A stretch of 64,000 bases of DNA, from contig NZ_JACCFE010000002.1 in the NCBI RefSeq assembly GCF_014256275.1, positions 3,886,001 through 3,950,000 on the forward strand, written 5' to 3'. This DNA is from Rhodococcus sp. 4CII. GTDB lineage: Bacteria > Actinomycetota > Actinomycetes > Mycobacteriales > Mycobacteriaceae. The notes beneath the pieces were generated by a model that saw only the letters and a list, made by a program, of their open reading frames with translations, did no database searches and was not told where the DNA came from. Positions 33,901 to 43,543 of the stretch are shown here, in pieces. The stretch's first letter is position 1. Every line of letters starts with the position of its first letter. A program made the position numbers and the translations under genes.

Positions 33901-34862
33901 GCCGAGGTCACCTTCCGCACCGTCGGCGACCTGTCGGTGCACCAGTAAAACCGCAGTCACCCAATACGAATGAATGTCACTCCCTCCGAATCCGGCGCTC
34001 CGCCAAATCATGAAGTGGCGGCAGCTGCCGGATTCGGAGCGGGATCGCCGCGCAGCCACGCGAGCAGGCCCCCGGCCAGCGCCTCGTCGCCGGTGCCGAC
34101 GCATCGAGTTCGCCGGTCGGACCGCTGGCCGCAGTGCGCGCATGACCGCCCGGCCGCAACACCCCAAACGGAAACATTGTTCCTGCGGACGAGCCGGGCG
34201 AACCTTCGGCGCAGCATCGTGAACTTCGCCCGTCCCCTTCATGGGGAGACTCGGCAGCGGCCCGCTCCTCCGGTATTCGTGATGGGTGTGCGCGAGGTCA
34301 GCGTCGGGACGCGACCATCTCAGCTGCGTTGCGGGTCGATCAACGACTTCAGCAGGGGTGTGATCAAGCGCAAGATTTCTTCGATGTCGGAGTCCTGAAG
34401 ATCGGTCATCTGAAGCACGTACCGCTGGCTGGCGTTGGAATATGGTGTTGCCCAATATGTTTGGGCAGGTACCAGGTGGGATGCGATTCGTCGATAACAG
34501 TTATTACGTCAACTGAACAGCGCAAAACTATGTTTCGCAACAACTCCCATGATACTACTGGTCGAGATCTCACCCCGTCAGCGAGGGCGGCGGACACTGC
34601 TCGGGGCGAGGAATTCCTCGGCCAGCTCGGCGGCAGGAACGGACTTGCCCAGCCCGACCGGTGGTGTTCCGTCGGGTCCGGTGGGCTGTGTGTGCGCTCT
34701 CATCCGGGCGACGGTCGCGGGACACGCGCGCCGGATCGGCGGAGTCCGCCCGCTCCCCCGGTCCGCTCCGGCCCCTGAGTGAGCACTTTCCGCCGAGAAC
34801 CCGAGGGTGTGACGGGATGGAATCTGAGCAGGCAGTAAAGCGGCGGGCGGGCGGCCGCGTCC
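33901..34862. other. gene-poor stretch with an inverted repeat
   Basis: No supportable gene over about 960 bases. Frames on both strands are short and motif-free. An AT-rich patch at 34430-34560 contains a perfect inverted repeat, TGCCCAA/TTGGGCA, with arms 34449-34455 and 34461-34467, which could be an operator or the site of an unrecognised promoter. Confidence 0.4.
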
Positions 34863-35263
34863 TGCGGTGAGGGCATCGCACGGTTGCATCGCACCGACCT
34901 CACCGCCGAGAACGGCGCGTTGGTCGTGCGGGTCGAGGTGCTCGGGTTCCTCGATCGCTACCCGAGCACCCAGCTGCTCGCCCAGCGCCTCGACCGCGAC
35001 GGCGCGGACCTCTCCCTGTTCGCCGAAGCCCCGCGCCGGGACGAACGGTCGCTGTTCACACCGATCGACCGCTGGGGACATCAGTCGAGATCGCGGACGT
35101 CGAGCTGGACGACGAATATTACGACCGCGGCATCACCGCACGTCGCGTCGCCCACTCGCAACTGATGGACGTTACCGACATCCTCGACGACATCGAGGAC
35201 GAGGCTGACGCACTTCTCGCTGACCTACTTCACATATTGGACGACGCTGGCATCGAACCGTAA
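34863..35263 (+). pseudogene. frameshifted hypothetical gene remnant
   Basis: Two reading frames fit end to end. The first runs through ENGALVVRVEVLGFLDRYPS and RDERSLFTPIDRWG to about 35076. The second continues with TSVEIADVELDDEYYDRGIT and ends in an acidic helix DILDDIEDEADALLADLLH at 35263. A one-base deletion near 35076 would explain the switch. There is no good start codon or ribosome site, so the 5' end is also missing. I do not recognise the family. Confidence 0.5.
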
Positions 35264-35502
35264 GCGTGCCTGATTCTTTCCGCCAAATGACGATGTGAGT
35301 CCACGCCTCTCGGGGCATTCGCTGGGCATTTCGGGAGCCGCGGTAAGAGGTTGGTCGGTGCAACGTTGTCCGTGCTCATGGAGAGTCTTCTTTCATCTGC
35401 TCCTGGGGGTTGCCGCGGTGAGAATCCGGCATGCCCGGGGAAGGCCCTAGCCCGCAGAGTTTGTGCGTGTGCAGGGCGATCCCAGAGCGGCCGCGTGCCG
35501 GG
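35264..35502. other. short gene-free stretch
   Basis: No gene or strong structure seen; it should contain the 3' end region of the minus-strand hydrolase gene. Confidence 0.35.
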
Positions 35503-36420
35503 TCACTTGAGGTGCTTGTCGAACCAATCGATCGCTACTTCGGGGTGGATGCCGAAGTAGTTGTAGCCATCGAAGCGGCGGTCGGTGCCTTCGATCCAGT
35601 GCAACTCTTTGTCGTCCACGGGAAGCGCGTCGTAGATCGATTGGACGTCTTCTGGGCGTGTCATGGTGTCGTGGTGGACCTGCGCAACGAGTGTGGGGAC
35701 GGTGACGGCCTTGACGTGCTCGAGCGGTGATTGCTCGGCAAGGTGGAACCCGGTCCGCTCGTGCACAGCCTTGTCGAACTTCTCGTAGCCATCGGCCATG
35801 CCGACGCCTTTGACGAACTCCTCGACGACGTACTTGGCGGAAACTGGCTGCAGCATGACCATCGCCTGGATATCGGAGAACTCGTTCGGGTGCTTGGACC
35901 AGGCCACTGCGGTGGAGTCGGCGCCGAGGCAGACCGACAGCAGAACCTTTTTCATCTTCTCGGTGTCCGGCCGAGAGGCGGCGTAGTGCAGGGATCCGAT
36001 GACGTCGCGATACTCGAGCAAGCCGATACCGACGATGCCGCCGTTACCCTGTCCGCTGAGGCCGTGGTTGCGGATATCGTAGGCCAGGATGTTGTAGCCG
36101 GCGTCGTGCAATGCTTTGTACTCGGGCAAGAAGTTGATCTCGAAACCCCCGAATCCACCGAACTCCGGGAGATGACCGGGGTATCCGTACCGGTTGCCCG
36201 GCAGGAAATGATTGTGGATGATCAGCTTGTCGGAGTCCGCGGGAATGAACCAACCTTCGAGCGGCACACCGTCCGTCGACGGGAATGTCACGTCATCGTA
36301 GTCCAGTCCGACCTCGCCGGGTCGCCGCAACACCGGTGCCCGCCGTCCAGCGGTCGTTCCGGTGGTCCATAACGCAACAAAGCTGTCGAACGCGGCCTGG
36401 GCCTTGTCTTCTTCAGCCAT
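35503..36420 (-). CDS. alpha/beta-hydrolase with an apparent Cys nucleophile
   Basis: A 305-residue alpha/beta-hydrolase. Segments LEGWFIPADSDKLIIHNHF and YNILAYDIRNHGLSGQG define the fold. The nucleophile elbow reads LLSVCLGADST: a Cys near residue 164 where most esterases carry Ser, as in dienelactone hydrolases (GxCxG). The acid (HHDTMTRPEDV) and His (FGIHPEVAIDWF) follow. The ATG at 36420 has GAAAGGAAGG about 10 bases upstream; a longer frame to 36525 lacks such a site. It lies about 250 bases beyond a CMD-family gene on the same strand. The role is unknown; lactone or C-C hydrolysis is possible. Confidence 0.82.
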   Translation of the reverse strand: MAEEDKAQAAFDSFVALWTTGTTAGRRAPVLRRPGEVGLDYDDVTFPSTDGVPLEGWFIPADSDKLIIHNHFLPGNRYGYPGHLPEFGGFGGFEINFLPEYKALHDAGYNILAYDIRNHGLSGQGNGGIVGIGLLEYRDVIGSLHYAASRPDTEKMKKVLLSVCLGADSTAVAWSKHPNEFSDIQAMVMLQPVSAKYVVEEFVKGVGMADGYEKFDKAVHERTGFHLAEQSPLEHVKAVTVPTLVAQVHHDTMTRPEDVQSIYDALPVDDKELHWIEGTDRRFDGYNYFGIHPEVAIDWFDKHLK

Positions 36421-36672
36421 CGGGTTTGCCTTCCTTTCCGGCGCCTGGACGCCATACCGGGGTACTTCGCCGTAACGAGACGGTCGTGCTGCCTCGATCC
36501 GGGGATTCCTGGCGACGAAGCTCAACTACGGTCGAGCGTTCTCCCCATTCGCTGATATATCCAGGTACTGACAGCCCTCCCCTCGCGTTGCCCCGCGCAC
36601 CCATCCCTGTGCTGCGAACCCCGAGACGTGACGGACGGTTGGTTAGTGAGGGCCGACAAGTTCGACAGTCGA

Positions 36673-37011
36673 TCAGAGCTGAGTTTCGGCTGTATCGAAT
36701 AGTTCCCGGGCGAGGGTGATCGCCGAGATTGCGCGAGGCCACCCCGCGTAGAAGGCGAGGTGGACAATTGTCTCCTTCAACTCCGACTGCTTGACGCCGT
36801 TGGCGACGGCCCGCGTGAGATGACTGCGTAGTTGCTCGGTACTGCCGTTGGTAATCAGGGCGGCACAGGTGATCAGGCTGCGATCGCGGGGGGTGAGATC
36901 GGCTCTGGTCCAGATGTCGCCGAAGAGGACGTCGTCGGTCAGCGACACCAGTTTGGGGGCGAAGTTGCCGATCAGCTGCTGCGCCGGCGTGGGCTGGTTC
37001 GAATTCGTCAT
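36673..37011 (-). CDS. small carboxymuconolactone decarboxylase-family protein
   Basis: A 112-residue single-domain CMD protein. TRADLTPRDRSLITCAALIT, SHLTRAVANGVKQSELKE and VHLAFYAGWPRAISAI match the PcaC-like core closely. PcaC itself decarboxylates 4-carboxymuconolactone in the beta-ketoadipate pathway; stand-alone relatives have many roles. The ATG at 37011 has a GAAGGACC 7 bases upstream. The gene is divergent from the GAF-LuxR regulator and upstream of the alpha/beta hydrolase, so it is probably controlled by that regulator. Confidence 0.88.
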   Translation of the reverse strand: MTNSNQPTPAQQLIGNFAPKLVSLTDDVLFGDIWTRADLTPRDRSLITCAALITNGSTEQLRSHLTRAVANGVKQSELKETIVHLAFYAGWPRAISAITLARELFDTAETQL

Positions 37012-37102
37012 TTATGGTCCTTCCATTGAGGGGCAGGTCCGGATTCGCGAGGTGGCGCGTCTCATCCCTCCAGTTCGTGACCTGAAGCACTTGATTCCAA
37101 AA

Positions 37103-37114
37103 ATCATACATAAT
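37103..37114. promoter_or_regulatory. divergent AT-rich promoter core
   Basis: TATGAT reads on the minus strand at 37108-37103 and CATAAT on the plus strand at 37109-37114, forming back-to-back -10-like boxes in an AT-rich island. They suit the CMD gene (-) and the GAF-LuxR gene (+). Confidence 0.4.
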
Positions 37115-37157
37115 AGATTTATACAAATCGGTCGTGAGAGGGCCTTGGGAGTTGAGT

Positions 37158-38267
37158 ATGCGCAACACGTCGATCGGGCAGGACGCCGTGGCGCTGTGCG
37201 GTGTGGTCGCCGACCTCATCCACGACGTGAGTGTGCTGCTCGACCGCGACCTGAGCGGCCCGCAGCCGGTCGGCGCGCAGTCGCACAGTCGGGCGCTGGG
37301 TCGGCTGTGGGACCTGGTGACTGCGGAGATGACGTGTGCAATCGGCCGTCAAGACACGTCGTCCGACGCTCTGACCTCCCTGATGCTGCTTCTCGGCCGC
37401 ATACGCGAGGCGGAGGCCGCGGTGGCACAGCTGGGGCTGGCCGACCGCGCGGAGATTCTCGCGAAGGTTCAGTCGGCGTTGGCGCGGGTCGGCGATGTGC
37501 AGACGGTCGACGCGTTGCTGGCCCGGGCTCCCGAGGCGGTGTGCAGCCTCGGTTTCGATCGTGCGCTGCTGTCGACGGTGGACGGGTCGTGGCGGTTGCA
37601 TTCGATGCACGTCGTCCGCGACCCGCGCTGGGCGGAGGAGATCGTGGCGGTGGGCACGGAGAATCCGCCGGTGCTCGACCGCATGCTGGTCGAGAACGAC
37701 ACCGTGGTCGGTGCTCGCGCGACGCTCGTCCACGAGGTGCAGGACAACCCTCGCGTCAACCGTCCGCTTGCCGAGATCACCAGATCCTCGTCGTACGGCA
37801 TTGCGCCGCTGATTGTCGACGGTGACGTCGTCGGCTTGGTGCACGGCGACTGCTATCACCAGCAACGCAATCTCACCAGTGTCGATCAAGCCCTGTTGGC
37901 GACGTTCGCCGAGGCGATGAGTCAGAACCTGGCGAGAGTGAGTGTGCTCGAGGGTATTTCGACGCTACGCGCCCAACTGGACGGGCTCGGACGCTGGACC
38001 AAGGCATCCGGGCAGGGGGTAGCGAAGTCCGTCGCGCTCGGTCGCGACGACGATTCCGTCCTCACCCGCCGCGAAGTGCAGATCGTGAAACTCATGGCGG
38101 ACGGCGACTCCAACGGCAAGATCGCCCGCAGGCTGGTCATCTCCGAGGGAACCGTCAAGACCCACATCACCCGCGTACTGCGCAAACTGGGTGCAGCCAA
38201 CCGGGCCGAGGCCGTGTCGATCTGGCTGCGCAATTCCGATATCACGCGTACGGCAACGCAAGGCTGA
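37158..38267 (+). CDS. GAF-domain LuxR-type transcriptional regulator
   Basis: A 369-residue regulator. The middle part, about residues 110-270, is GAF-like (VDALLARAPEAVCSLGFDRA; GIAPLIVDGDVVGLVHGD). The C-terminal LuxR HTH is clear: LTRREVQIVKLMADGDSNGK, then SEGTVKTHITRVLRKLGAAN. Such proteins are typical catabolic regulators in Rhodococcus. The ATG at 37158 follows GGGAG by 8 bases; an upstream in-frame GTG at 37134 is less likely. It reads toward the hydantoinase-type operon 138 bases downstream, its most likely target, and away from the CMD gene. Confidence 0.87.
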   Translation: MRNTSIGQDAVALCGVVADLIHDVSVLLDRDLSGPQPVGAQSHSRALGRLWDLVTAEMTCAIGRQDTSSDALTSLMLLLGRIREAEAAVAQLGLADRAEILAKVQSALARVGDVQTVDALLARAPEAVCSLGFDRALLSTVDGSWRLHSMHVVRDPRWAEEIVAVGTENPPVLDRMLVENDTVVGARATLVHEVQDNPRVNRPLAEITRSSSYGIAPLIVDGDVVGLVHGDCYHQQRNLTSVDQALLATFAEAMSQNLARVSVLEGISTLRAQLDGLGRWTKASGQGVAKSVALGRDDDSVLTRREVQIVKLMADGDSNGKIARRLVISEGTVKTHITRVLRKLGAANRAEAVSIWLRNSDITRTATQG

Positions 38268-38275
38268 CCCGCCGA

Positions 38276-38371
38276 AGGTCGTACGAAACTACGACCTCGG
38301 ACAGATGTTCCCGCACCCTCCGTGCGGAAGAGTGACCTGCAACACACATTCATGGCGCAGATGCACTGCGC
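38276..38371. promoter_or_regulatory. inverted repeats before the hydantoinase-type operon
   Basis: Perfect inverted repeats AGGTCGTA/TACGACCT (38276-38283, 38290-38297) and GCGCAG/CTGCGC (38355-38360, 38366-38371) lie in the 138-base gap between the regulator and the operon. The first could terminate the regulator transcript; either could be the LuxR-type binding site. Confidence 0.4.
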
Positions 38372-38405
38372 ATGTCACTGCAGCACACAGCACGGAGGCC
38401 GAGAT

Positions 38406-40472
38406 ATGACGCAGAGTGAGCAGGCAGCCGACTGGATTGTCGGCATCGATGTCGGTGGCACATTCACCGACATCATTGCGCTCAACCGCAAGACGGGTGA
38501 GACCCGAGACGGCAAGGTGCTGTCGACCCTCCAGCAGGAGGAGGGTGTATTGCTGAGCATTGAGGCGATTGGTGTCGAGGTCCCGGACGTTGCGGAGATC
38601 GTGCACGGGCACACGGTGGGGATCAACGCCCTGCTCAGCCGAACCGGCGAGCGCACCGGCCTGATCGCGACCCGCGGACACCGGGACCTGCTCGACATCG
38701 GTCGCATGCACCGCGAGTTCGGTGACCGGTTTTACGACCCCACCTGGCTGCGGCCGCACCAGGAGCGCCCAATTGTGCAGCGCGAGTCGCGTTTCGGTGT
38801 TCCCGAGAGGCTTCGGTACGACGGTTCCGAGTTGTTGCCGTTGGACGAGCACGCCGTTCGCGACGCTGCGCGTTCGCTGGCGAGCCAGGGTGCGAAGTCG
38901 GTGGCCGTGTGTTTGATGAACTCCTACATCAACCCCGACCACGAGCAGCGGGCCGCTGAGATCGTCGCAGAAGAGTTGCCGGACGCCTACATTCAGACTT
39001 CCGCACTCTACCCGGTGACCAAGGAGCACGAGCGCACCACGACCGTCGCCCTCGACGCTTACGTCGGTCCGGCCGTCGTCGGCTACCTCGACCGACTGAT
39101 GAGTCAGCTCTCTGAGCGCAATTACGCCGGGACGCTGTGGATCATGATGATGAACGGCGGTGTCGCGACGTTCGCCGACGCCGGCCGCGCCCCGGTGTTC
39201 CAGCTGGTCTCCGGTCCGGTCGGCGGCGTGAGCGGCAGCGTCAAACTCGCCAACGAGAGCAGCTCGCCGAACCTGCTCACCATCGATGTCGGCGGCACGA
39301 GCACGGACGTGGCGGCGATCGTGGCCGGCAAGACACCGCTCACCGACCTGTGGACGTTGGAAACCGGTCTCACCCTGACCATGCCGCTGGTGGACGTGGA
39401 GAGCGTCGGTTCGGGTGCCGGTAGCCTGATCCGGCCCAGCCCGCTCGGCAATGTGGCGGTCGGTCCGGCTTCGGCCGGATCGAACCCCGGTCCGGTCTGT
39501 TACCAGCGCGGTGGTGTCGAGCCCACCCTCACCGACGCGTGCGCGGCGCTCGGTGTCCTCCAGCCGGACCTGTTCGCCAACGGCGCCATTCAACTCGACG
39601 TCGACGCCTCGCTCGATGCGCTCGGGAAGACCGGTGAGCAGTTCGGCATGTCGGCCCTCGAACTCGCGTCGGCGGCCTACGAGGTCGCCTGTGAAGACAT
39701 CGCGGCGAAGGTCCGCACCATTTCGGTGTACCGGGGACTCGACGTCCGCGAGTTCGCCCTGCAGCCCTCCGGCTCGGCCGGCCCGATGCTCGCCGACCGC
39801 GTCGGGCAGATCCTGGGCCTGGACAAGGTGATCGTGCCGCGCAACCCGGGCCAGTTCTCGGCCATGGGACTGCTGCGCAGCGACCTGATGGTCACCCGGG
39901 CGCAGTCGATCATGTCCCCGCTCGCACCTGGAAGCGCCGAGGCGATCGAGGCCGCCTTCGTCGCGCTCCAGGACCGCATCCGCGGTGAACTCGACAGCCA
40001 GGGCGCCGAGGTGGATCGAATCCGCTTCGAGCGGGCCGTTTTTGCGATGTATCGCGGCCAGACGTGGGACAACCGCATGCCCATCCACCCAGAAACTCTC
40101 ACCGCCCACAGTGTGACCGAGCTGGTACCGCAATTCCACGACTTCTACCGGGAATCCTACGGTTTCGCGGCGACGGAGATTCCCGTCGTGATCTCGACGG
40201 TGGAGGTGACGGCGATCATCCCGCGCAAGCAGCACAAGACCGACCTCACCCCCGACGACGGAGAGGCGTTCCTGCGCACGGCGGAGCTCACGTTGCCGGG
40301 CACGACCGAGCAGGTCGAGGTGTCCATCTACGTCCGGGAACGACTCGAACCCTTCGAACGGGTGCAGGGCCCCGCCCTCGTCGCGGAAAAGTTCGCGACC
40401 ACCCTCGTCCTTCCCGGCCGGACGGCCTACGTGGACGGCGACCTGAATCTCATCATCGAGCCCCAGAGCTGA
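38406..40472 (+). CDS. hydantoinase A/oxoprolinase-family subunit (carboxylase beta-like)
   Basis: A 688-residue ATPase-fold subunit. IVGIDVGGTFTDIIAL at residues 11-26 and LLTIDVGGTSTDVAAI near residue 300 are the two phosphate-binding motifs of the HyuA/acetone-carboxylase-beta family; SGPVGGVSGSV lies between them. With the adjacent HyuB-type subunit it should form an ATP-dependent amidase or a ketone carboxylase (acetone/acetophenone carboxylase type). Only GGAGG-led ATG 38406 fits as start. It opens a six-gene operon; the next gene starts 10 bases after its stop. Confidence 0.88.
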   Translation: MTQSEQAADWIVGIDVGGTFTDIIALNRKTGETRDGKVLSTLQQEEGVLLSIEAIGVEVPDVAEIVHGHTVGINALLSRTGERTGLIATRGHRDLLDIGRMHREFGDRFYDPTWLRPHQERPIVQRESRFGVPERLRYDGSELLPLDEHAVRDAARSLASQGAKSVAVCLMNSYINPDHEQRAAEIVAEELPDAYIQTSALYPVTKEHERTTTVALDAYVGPAVVGYLDRLMSQLSERNYAGTLWIMMMNGGVATFADAGRAPVFQLVSGPVGGVSGSVKLANESSSPNLLTIDVGGTSTDVAAIVAGKTPLTDLWTLETGLTLTMPLVDVESVGSGAGSLIRPSPLGNVAVGPASAGSNPGPVCYQRGGVEPTLTDACAALGVLQPDLFANGAIQLDVDASLDALGKTGEQFGMSALELASAAYEVACEDIAAKVRTISVYRGLDVREFALQPSGSAGPMLADRVGQILGLDKVIVPRNPGQFSAMGLLRSDLMVTRAQSIMSPLAPGSAEAIEAAFVALQDRIRGELDSQGAEVDRIRFERAVFAMYRGQTWDNRMPIHPETLTAHSVTELVPQFHDFYRESYGFAATEIPVVISTVEVTAIIPRKQHKTDLTPDDGEAFLRTAELTLPGTTEQVEVSIYVRERLEPFERVQGPALVAEKFATTLVLPGRTAYVDGDLNLIIEPQS

Positions 40473-40482
40473 GGAGCAGACC

Positions 40483-42402
40483 ATGACGATCACCACCCCT
40501 GACACCGGCCCCGCCGTCGATGTCGAACTCGACATCCTCCGCTACGGCCTCACCGAGGTCGCCCGCGAGATGCTCGACTCGCTGATGCGCAGCGCCTTCT
40601 CCCCGGTCTGCCGCGACATCCTCGACTGCACCAGCGCCATTCACATGCGCACGGACGACGGCTGGGAAACCGTCGCACTGTGGGAAGGCTGCATGCAGCA
40701 CGCCTTCACCGCCCCGCACATCGCGAACTTCGTGATGGACGACTGGGACATCGACAACATGCAACCCGGCGACGTCATCTTCGTCAACGACCCGTGGCGC
40801 GGCACCATCCACCAGTCCGACGTCAACCTGCTCCGGCCCGTCTTCGTCGACGGCCGGGTGGAATTCCTGCTGCACTCGACGTCCCACCTCGTCGACCTCG
40901 GTGGCGCGATCCCGGGCGGCTTCTCCAACGGCACCCAGACGCACTTCGAGGAACAGCTCAAGCTGCCGCCGACGTTGCTGTATGCGAACGACGTGCCGGT
41001 TCGCCCGACGTTCAACTTCATCCTGGAGAACAACCGCGTCCCGCAACTCGTGCTCGGCGACCTACGTGCCCTGCACGGTTGCCTGGTGGTCGGAGAGCGC
41101 CAGCTGCAGGATCTGATCGCTCGCGGTGGCCTGGAGAAGGTGCGCGCGGCCGGCCGCTACGCCATCGAGGCCACCGAAGCCAGCATGCGGCGCGGCATCG
41201 CGAGCATCCCGGACGGCGACTACACCGCCGAGGACTTCCTCGACGAGGACGGCGTCAGCGACGAACCGATTCCGGTCCACGTGACCGTGAAGGTGCGCGG
41301 CGACTCCATGGAGATCGACTTCTCCGGGTCCGGACGCCAGCCCCTCGGCAACTGCGGTACCGCGTGGTGCGAGGCCTCACGCTGCATCGAGGCGGTCAAG
41401 CTGATGGTCGACCCGTCGACACCGGTCAACAGCGGCACGCTGCGGCCGATCGAGACCCTGCTGCCGTCCGGCAGCGTGGTGCAGGTGCTGCCGCCGTCGA
41501 GTTGCTCCAACCACGCCGACATCGGCGCCCGGGGAATCAACGTCGTCACCCAGGCCCTGAGCCAGGCGATGGACGAGGCATTCGCGTGCGACACCGGCAC
41601 TGCCGTCGTCGTCAGCCTCGGCGGCATCGATACCCGTCCGGGCCACGAAGGCACGCCGTGGGGCGCATTCGCGCTCGCCGGTGGCGGCTGGGGCGGCACA
41701 TGGAAGGACGACGGTGTCTCCTTCTGCGTGATTCCGATCGGCAACTGCCGGACATCGGTGCAAGAACACGTCGAGATCGAGAGCCCGCTGGTCATCGTCC
41801 AGCACGAGATGGTGATCGACACCGCCGGGGCCGGAGAGTTCCGCGGCGGTCTCGGCTCGGTCTACTCGATCTTCGCCGAGTCCGACACGATGGTCACCAT
41901 CACCGCCGACCGGGTCCGCCTCGGCGCTCCCGGCTCGAACGGCGGCGGCGCGGGCTCACCGGCCTACGGCTGGTACATCGAGAACTTCGACCTCGCCGAA
42001 CACGGTGACGCACTCGACCTGCGTGGGGCCGAACCGTTGTTCGGCATGTTCGACGAACAGGGCCGGCCGGACCCGAACGACGGCGAATTCGGCCGCGGCG
42101 CGCGCTACCAGACCGGCAAGTTCTCCGGACTGATCCTCAAAGCCGGCGACGCGCTCCGCTTCGTGATCGGCGGCGGCGGCGGCTGGGGCGACCCCCTGGC
42201 CCGTATCCCCGGGAAGGTGCTGCAAGACGTCCGCAGCGGGCTCGTGAGCCCCGAGTTCGCGGCCGATGCCCACGGGGTCGTGATCACGAACGGTGACGTC
42301 GACGAAACCGCCACCACAGCACGGCGTGCGCAGCTCGCCGCCGACCGCGACCAGGGCCGCTGGAGCGTGCCCGTCGCCACCCCCCGCAACTGGAACCTCT
42401 GA
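40483..42402 (+). CDS. hydantoinase B/oxoprolinase-family subunit (carboxylase alpha-like)
   Basis: A 639-residue HyuB-type subunit. DILRYGLTEVAREMLDSLM, FVNDPWRGTIHQSDV and HSTSHLVDLGGAIPGG are hallmark segments, the last holding likely metal-binding His and Asp. A Gly-rich AGGGWGGTW and VIGGGGGWGDPL lie toward the C terminus. It carries the catalytic half of the ATP-dependent enzyme encoded with the preceding gene. The ATG at 40483 has GAGGAG about 8 bases upstream. A small zinc-ribbon gene follows 13 bases later, an arrangement recalling the small third subunit of ketone carboxylases. The substrate is unknown. Confidence 0.88.
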   Translation: MTITTPDTGPAVDVELDILRYGLTEVAREMLDSLMRSAFSPVCRDILDCTSAIHMRTDDGWETVALWEGCMQHAFTAPHIANFVMDDWDIDNMQPGDVIFVNDPWRGTIHQSDVNLLRPVFVDGRVEFLLHSTSHLVDLGGAIPGGFSNGTQTHFEEQLKLPPTLLYANDVPVRPTFNFILENNRVPQLVLGDLRALHGCLVVGERQLQDLIARGGLEKVRAAGRYAIEATEASMRRGIASIPDGDYTAEDFLDEDGVSDEPIPVHVTVKVRGDSMEIDFSGSGRQPLGNCGTAWCEASRCIEAVKLMVDPSTPVNSGTLRPIETLLPSGSVVQVLPPSSCSNHADIGARGINVVTQALSQAMDEAFACDTGTAVVVSLGGIDTRPGHEGTPWGAFALAGGGWGGTWKDDGVSFCVIPIGNCRTSVQEHVEIESPLVIVQHEMVIDTAGAGEFRGGLGSVYSIFAESDTMVTITADRVRLGAPGSNGGGAGSPAYGWYIENFDLAEHGDALDLRGAEPLFGMFDEQGRPDPNDGEFGRGARYQTGKFSGLILKAGDALRFVIGGGGGWGDPLARIPGKVLQDVRSGLVSPEFAADAHGVVITNGDVDETATTARRAQLAADRDQGRWSVPVATPRNWNL

Positions 42403-42415
42403 GAAAGGCATCCCC

Positions 42416-42676
42416 ATGGCAGTCGACCGGCTCCTGTTCCCCCGCCCCGAGACCGACCGGGTCTACGTCGAACGCACCACCGTCGACGGTGAATGCCCGT
42501 CCTGCGGCGCAACGAGTCTCGCCCGCTACCCCGTGGCCAACCACCTCGGCCCCCGCATGGTCGTCAAGTGCCAGGAGTGCTTTCACCATGTGTCGGTGAC
42601 CCGCCCGGAGCCGGAGGACAACTGGCCCGCATGGCGTTCACCAGCCCGCGACTGGCCGGCCTCGCGCGTCGGATAG
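42416..42676 (+). CDS. small zinc-ribbon protein, probable third subunit
   Basis: An 86-residue protein with a zinc-ribbon: ECPSCGATSLARYPVANHLG then KCQECFHHVSV, giving two CxxC pairs. In operons of HyuA/HyuB-type ketone carboxylases a small zinc-binding subunit is common, so it probably completes the enzyme encoded immediately upstream; that role is inferred from position. The ATG at 42416 has GAGAAAGG about 6 bases upstream, 13 bases after the stop of the HyuB-type gene. The SDR gene follows 33 bases later. Confidence 0.75.
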   Translation: MAVDRLLFPRPETDRVYVERTTVDGECPSCGATSLARYPVANHLGPRMVVKCQECFHHVSVTRPEPEDNWPAWRSPARDWPASRVG

Positions 42677-42709
42677 GTACCACGCATCTACTCGGAAGAA
42701 GGACAGAAA

Positions 42710-43474
42710 ATGTCAGGATTACTCGACGGAAAAGTAGTACTCGTCACCGGCGCGGCGGGAGGCATCGGGCGGGCGACATCCCTGCTGGCCGCGAAGGAAG
42801 GCGCCCGGGTCGCGGCGACCGATGTGTCCGAGGAGGGCGTCGCGGCGACGGCAGACCTGGTGCGCGCGGCGGGCGGGGAGGCGATCGCGCTTCCCGCCGA
42901 CCTCACGGTCGGCACCTCGGTGGATGCGATGGTCGCCGCGGTCGTCGACCACTACGGCAGCCTGGACGGCGCGTTCAACAACGCGGGCGTGAGCGGCGGG
43001 CAGATCGGTCAGGGCGGTCGATCCGTCGCGGAGTGGGATGAGGAGGCCTTCGACCGAGCCGTCGCAGTGAACCTCAAGGGCGTGTGGCTGTGTATGCGCG
43101 CCGAGTTGAAGCAGATGACGACACAGGGTGGGGGCGCCATCGTGAACACGGCCTCGCTCGCCGGTCTCACCGGATTCAAGACCACGGCCGGATATGCGGC
43201 GGCCAAACACGGCGTCGTCGGCCTGACGAAAACTGCGGCAATCGAATACGCGCCGACCATCCGGATCAACGCGGTGTGCCCGGGTTATACCGACACCGAC
43301 TTGATGAAGGACGCCAAACGCCGCAGCGGATCCACCATCATGGCGCGAATTCCCTTCGGCGCCCTCGCGCAACCCGACGACATCGCCGAAATGGCGTGCT
43401 GGCTCCTCTCCGATCGCGCCGGCTATGCAACCGGCGGCTCCTTCGTCGTCGACGGAGGCTATATGGCCGGGTAG
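42710..43474 (+). CDS. short-chain dehydrogenase/reductase
   Basis: A 254-residue classical SDR: VLVTGAAGGIGRATSLLAAK at the N terminus, FNNAG, the Ser of NTASLAG and YAAAKHG with catalytic Tyr and Lys, ending in the family-typical GGSFVVDGGYMAG. Asp in AATDVSEEG suggests NAD(H) preference. It probably interconverts an alcohol and ketone or aldehyde in the pathway of the surrounding operon. The ATG at 42710 follows GAAGAAGGACAG by 4-9 bases. It lies between the carboxylase-like genes and an aldehyde dehydrogenase. Confidence 0.9.
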   Translation: MSGLLDGKVVLVTGAAGGIGRATSLLAAKEGARVAATDVSEEGVAATADLVRAAGGEAIALPADLTVGTSVDAMVAAVVDHYGSLDGAFNNAGVSGGQIGQGGRSVAEWDEEAFDRAVAVNLKGVWLCMRAELKQMTTQGGGAIVNTASLAGLTGFKTTAGYAAAKHGVVGLTKTAAIEYAPTIRINAVCPGYTDTDLMKDAKRRSGSTIMARIPFGALAQPDDIAEMACWLLSDRAGYATGGSFVVDGGYMAG

Positions 43475-43543
43475 TGGCCGTTCCTCCGACCGGCCTCGAA
43501 AACGAAGCACTGCCCCAATTTCCGACGCGAAAGGTTCATTGTC

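Noticed and set aside
34008..34217. Minus-strand 69-codon frame with a CxxC (SCAHCG)
   Set aside because: Very Arg-rich, no family resemblance and no start signal; probably chance.
38289..40535. A 748-codon minus-strand open frame opposite the HyuA-type gene
   Set aside because: Low-complexity shadow translation with no motif; the plus-strand gene is well supported.
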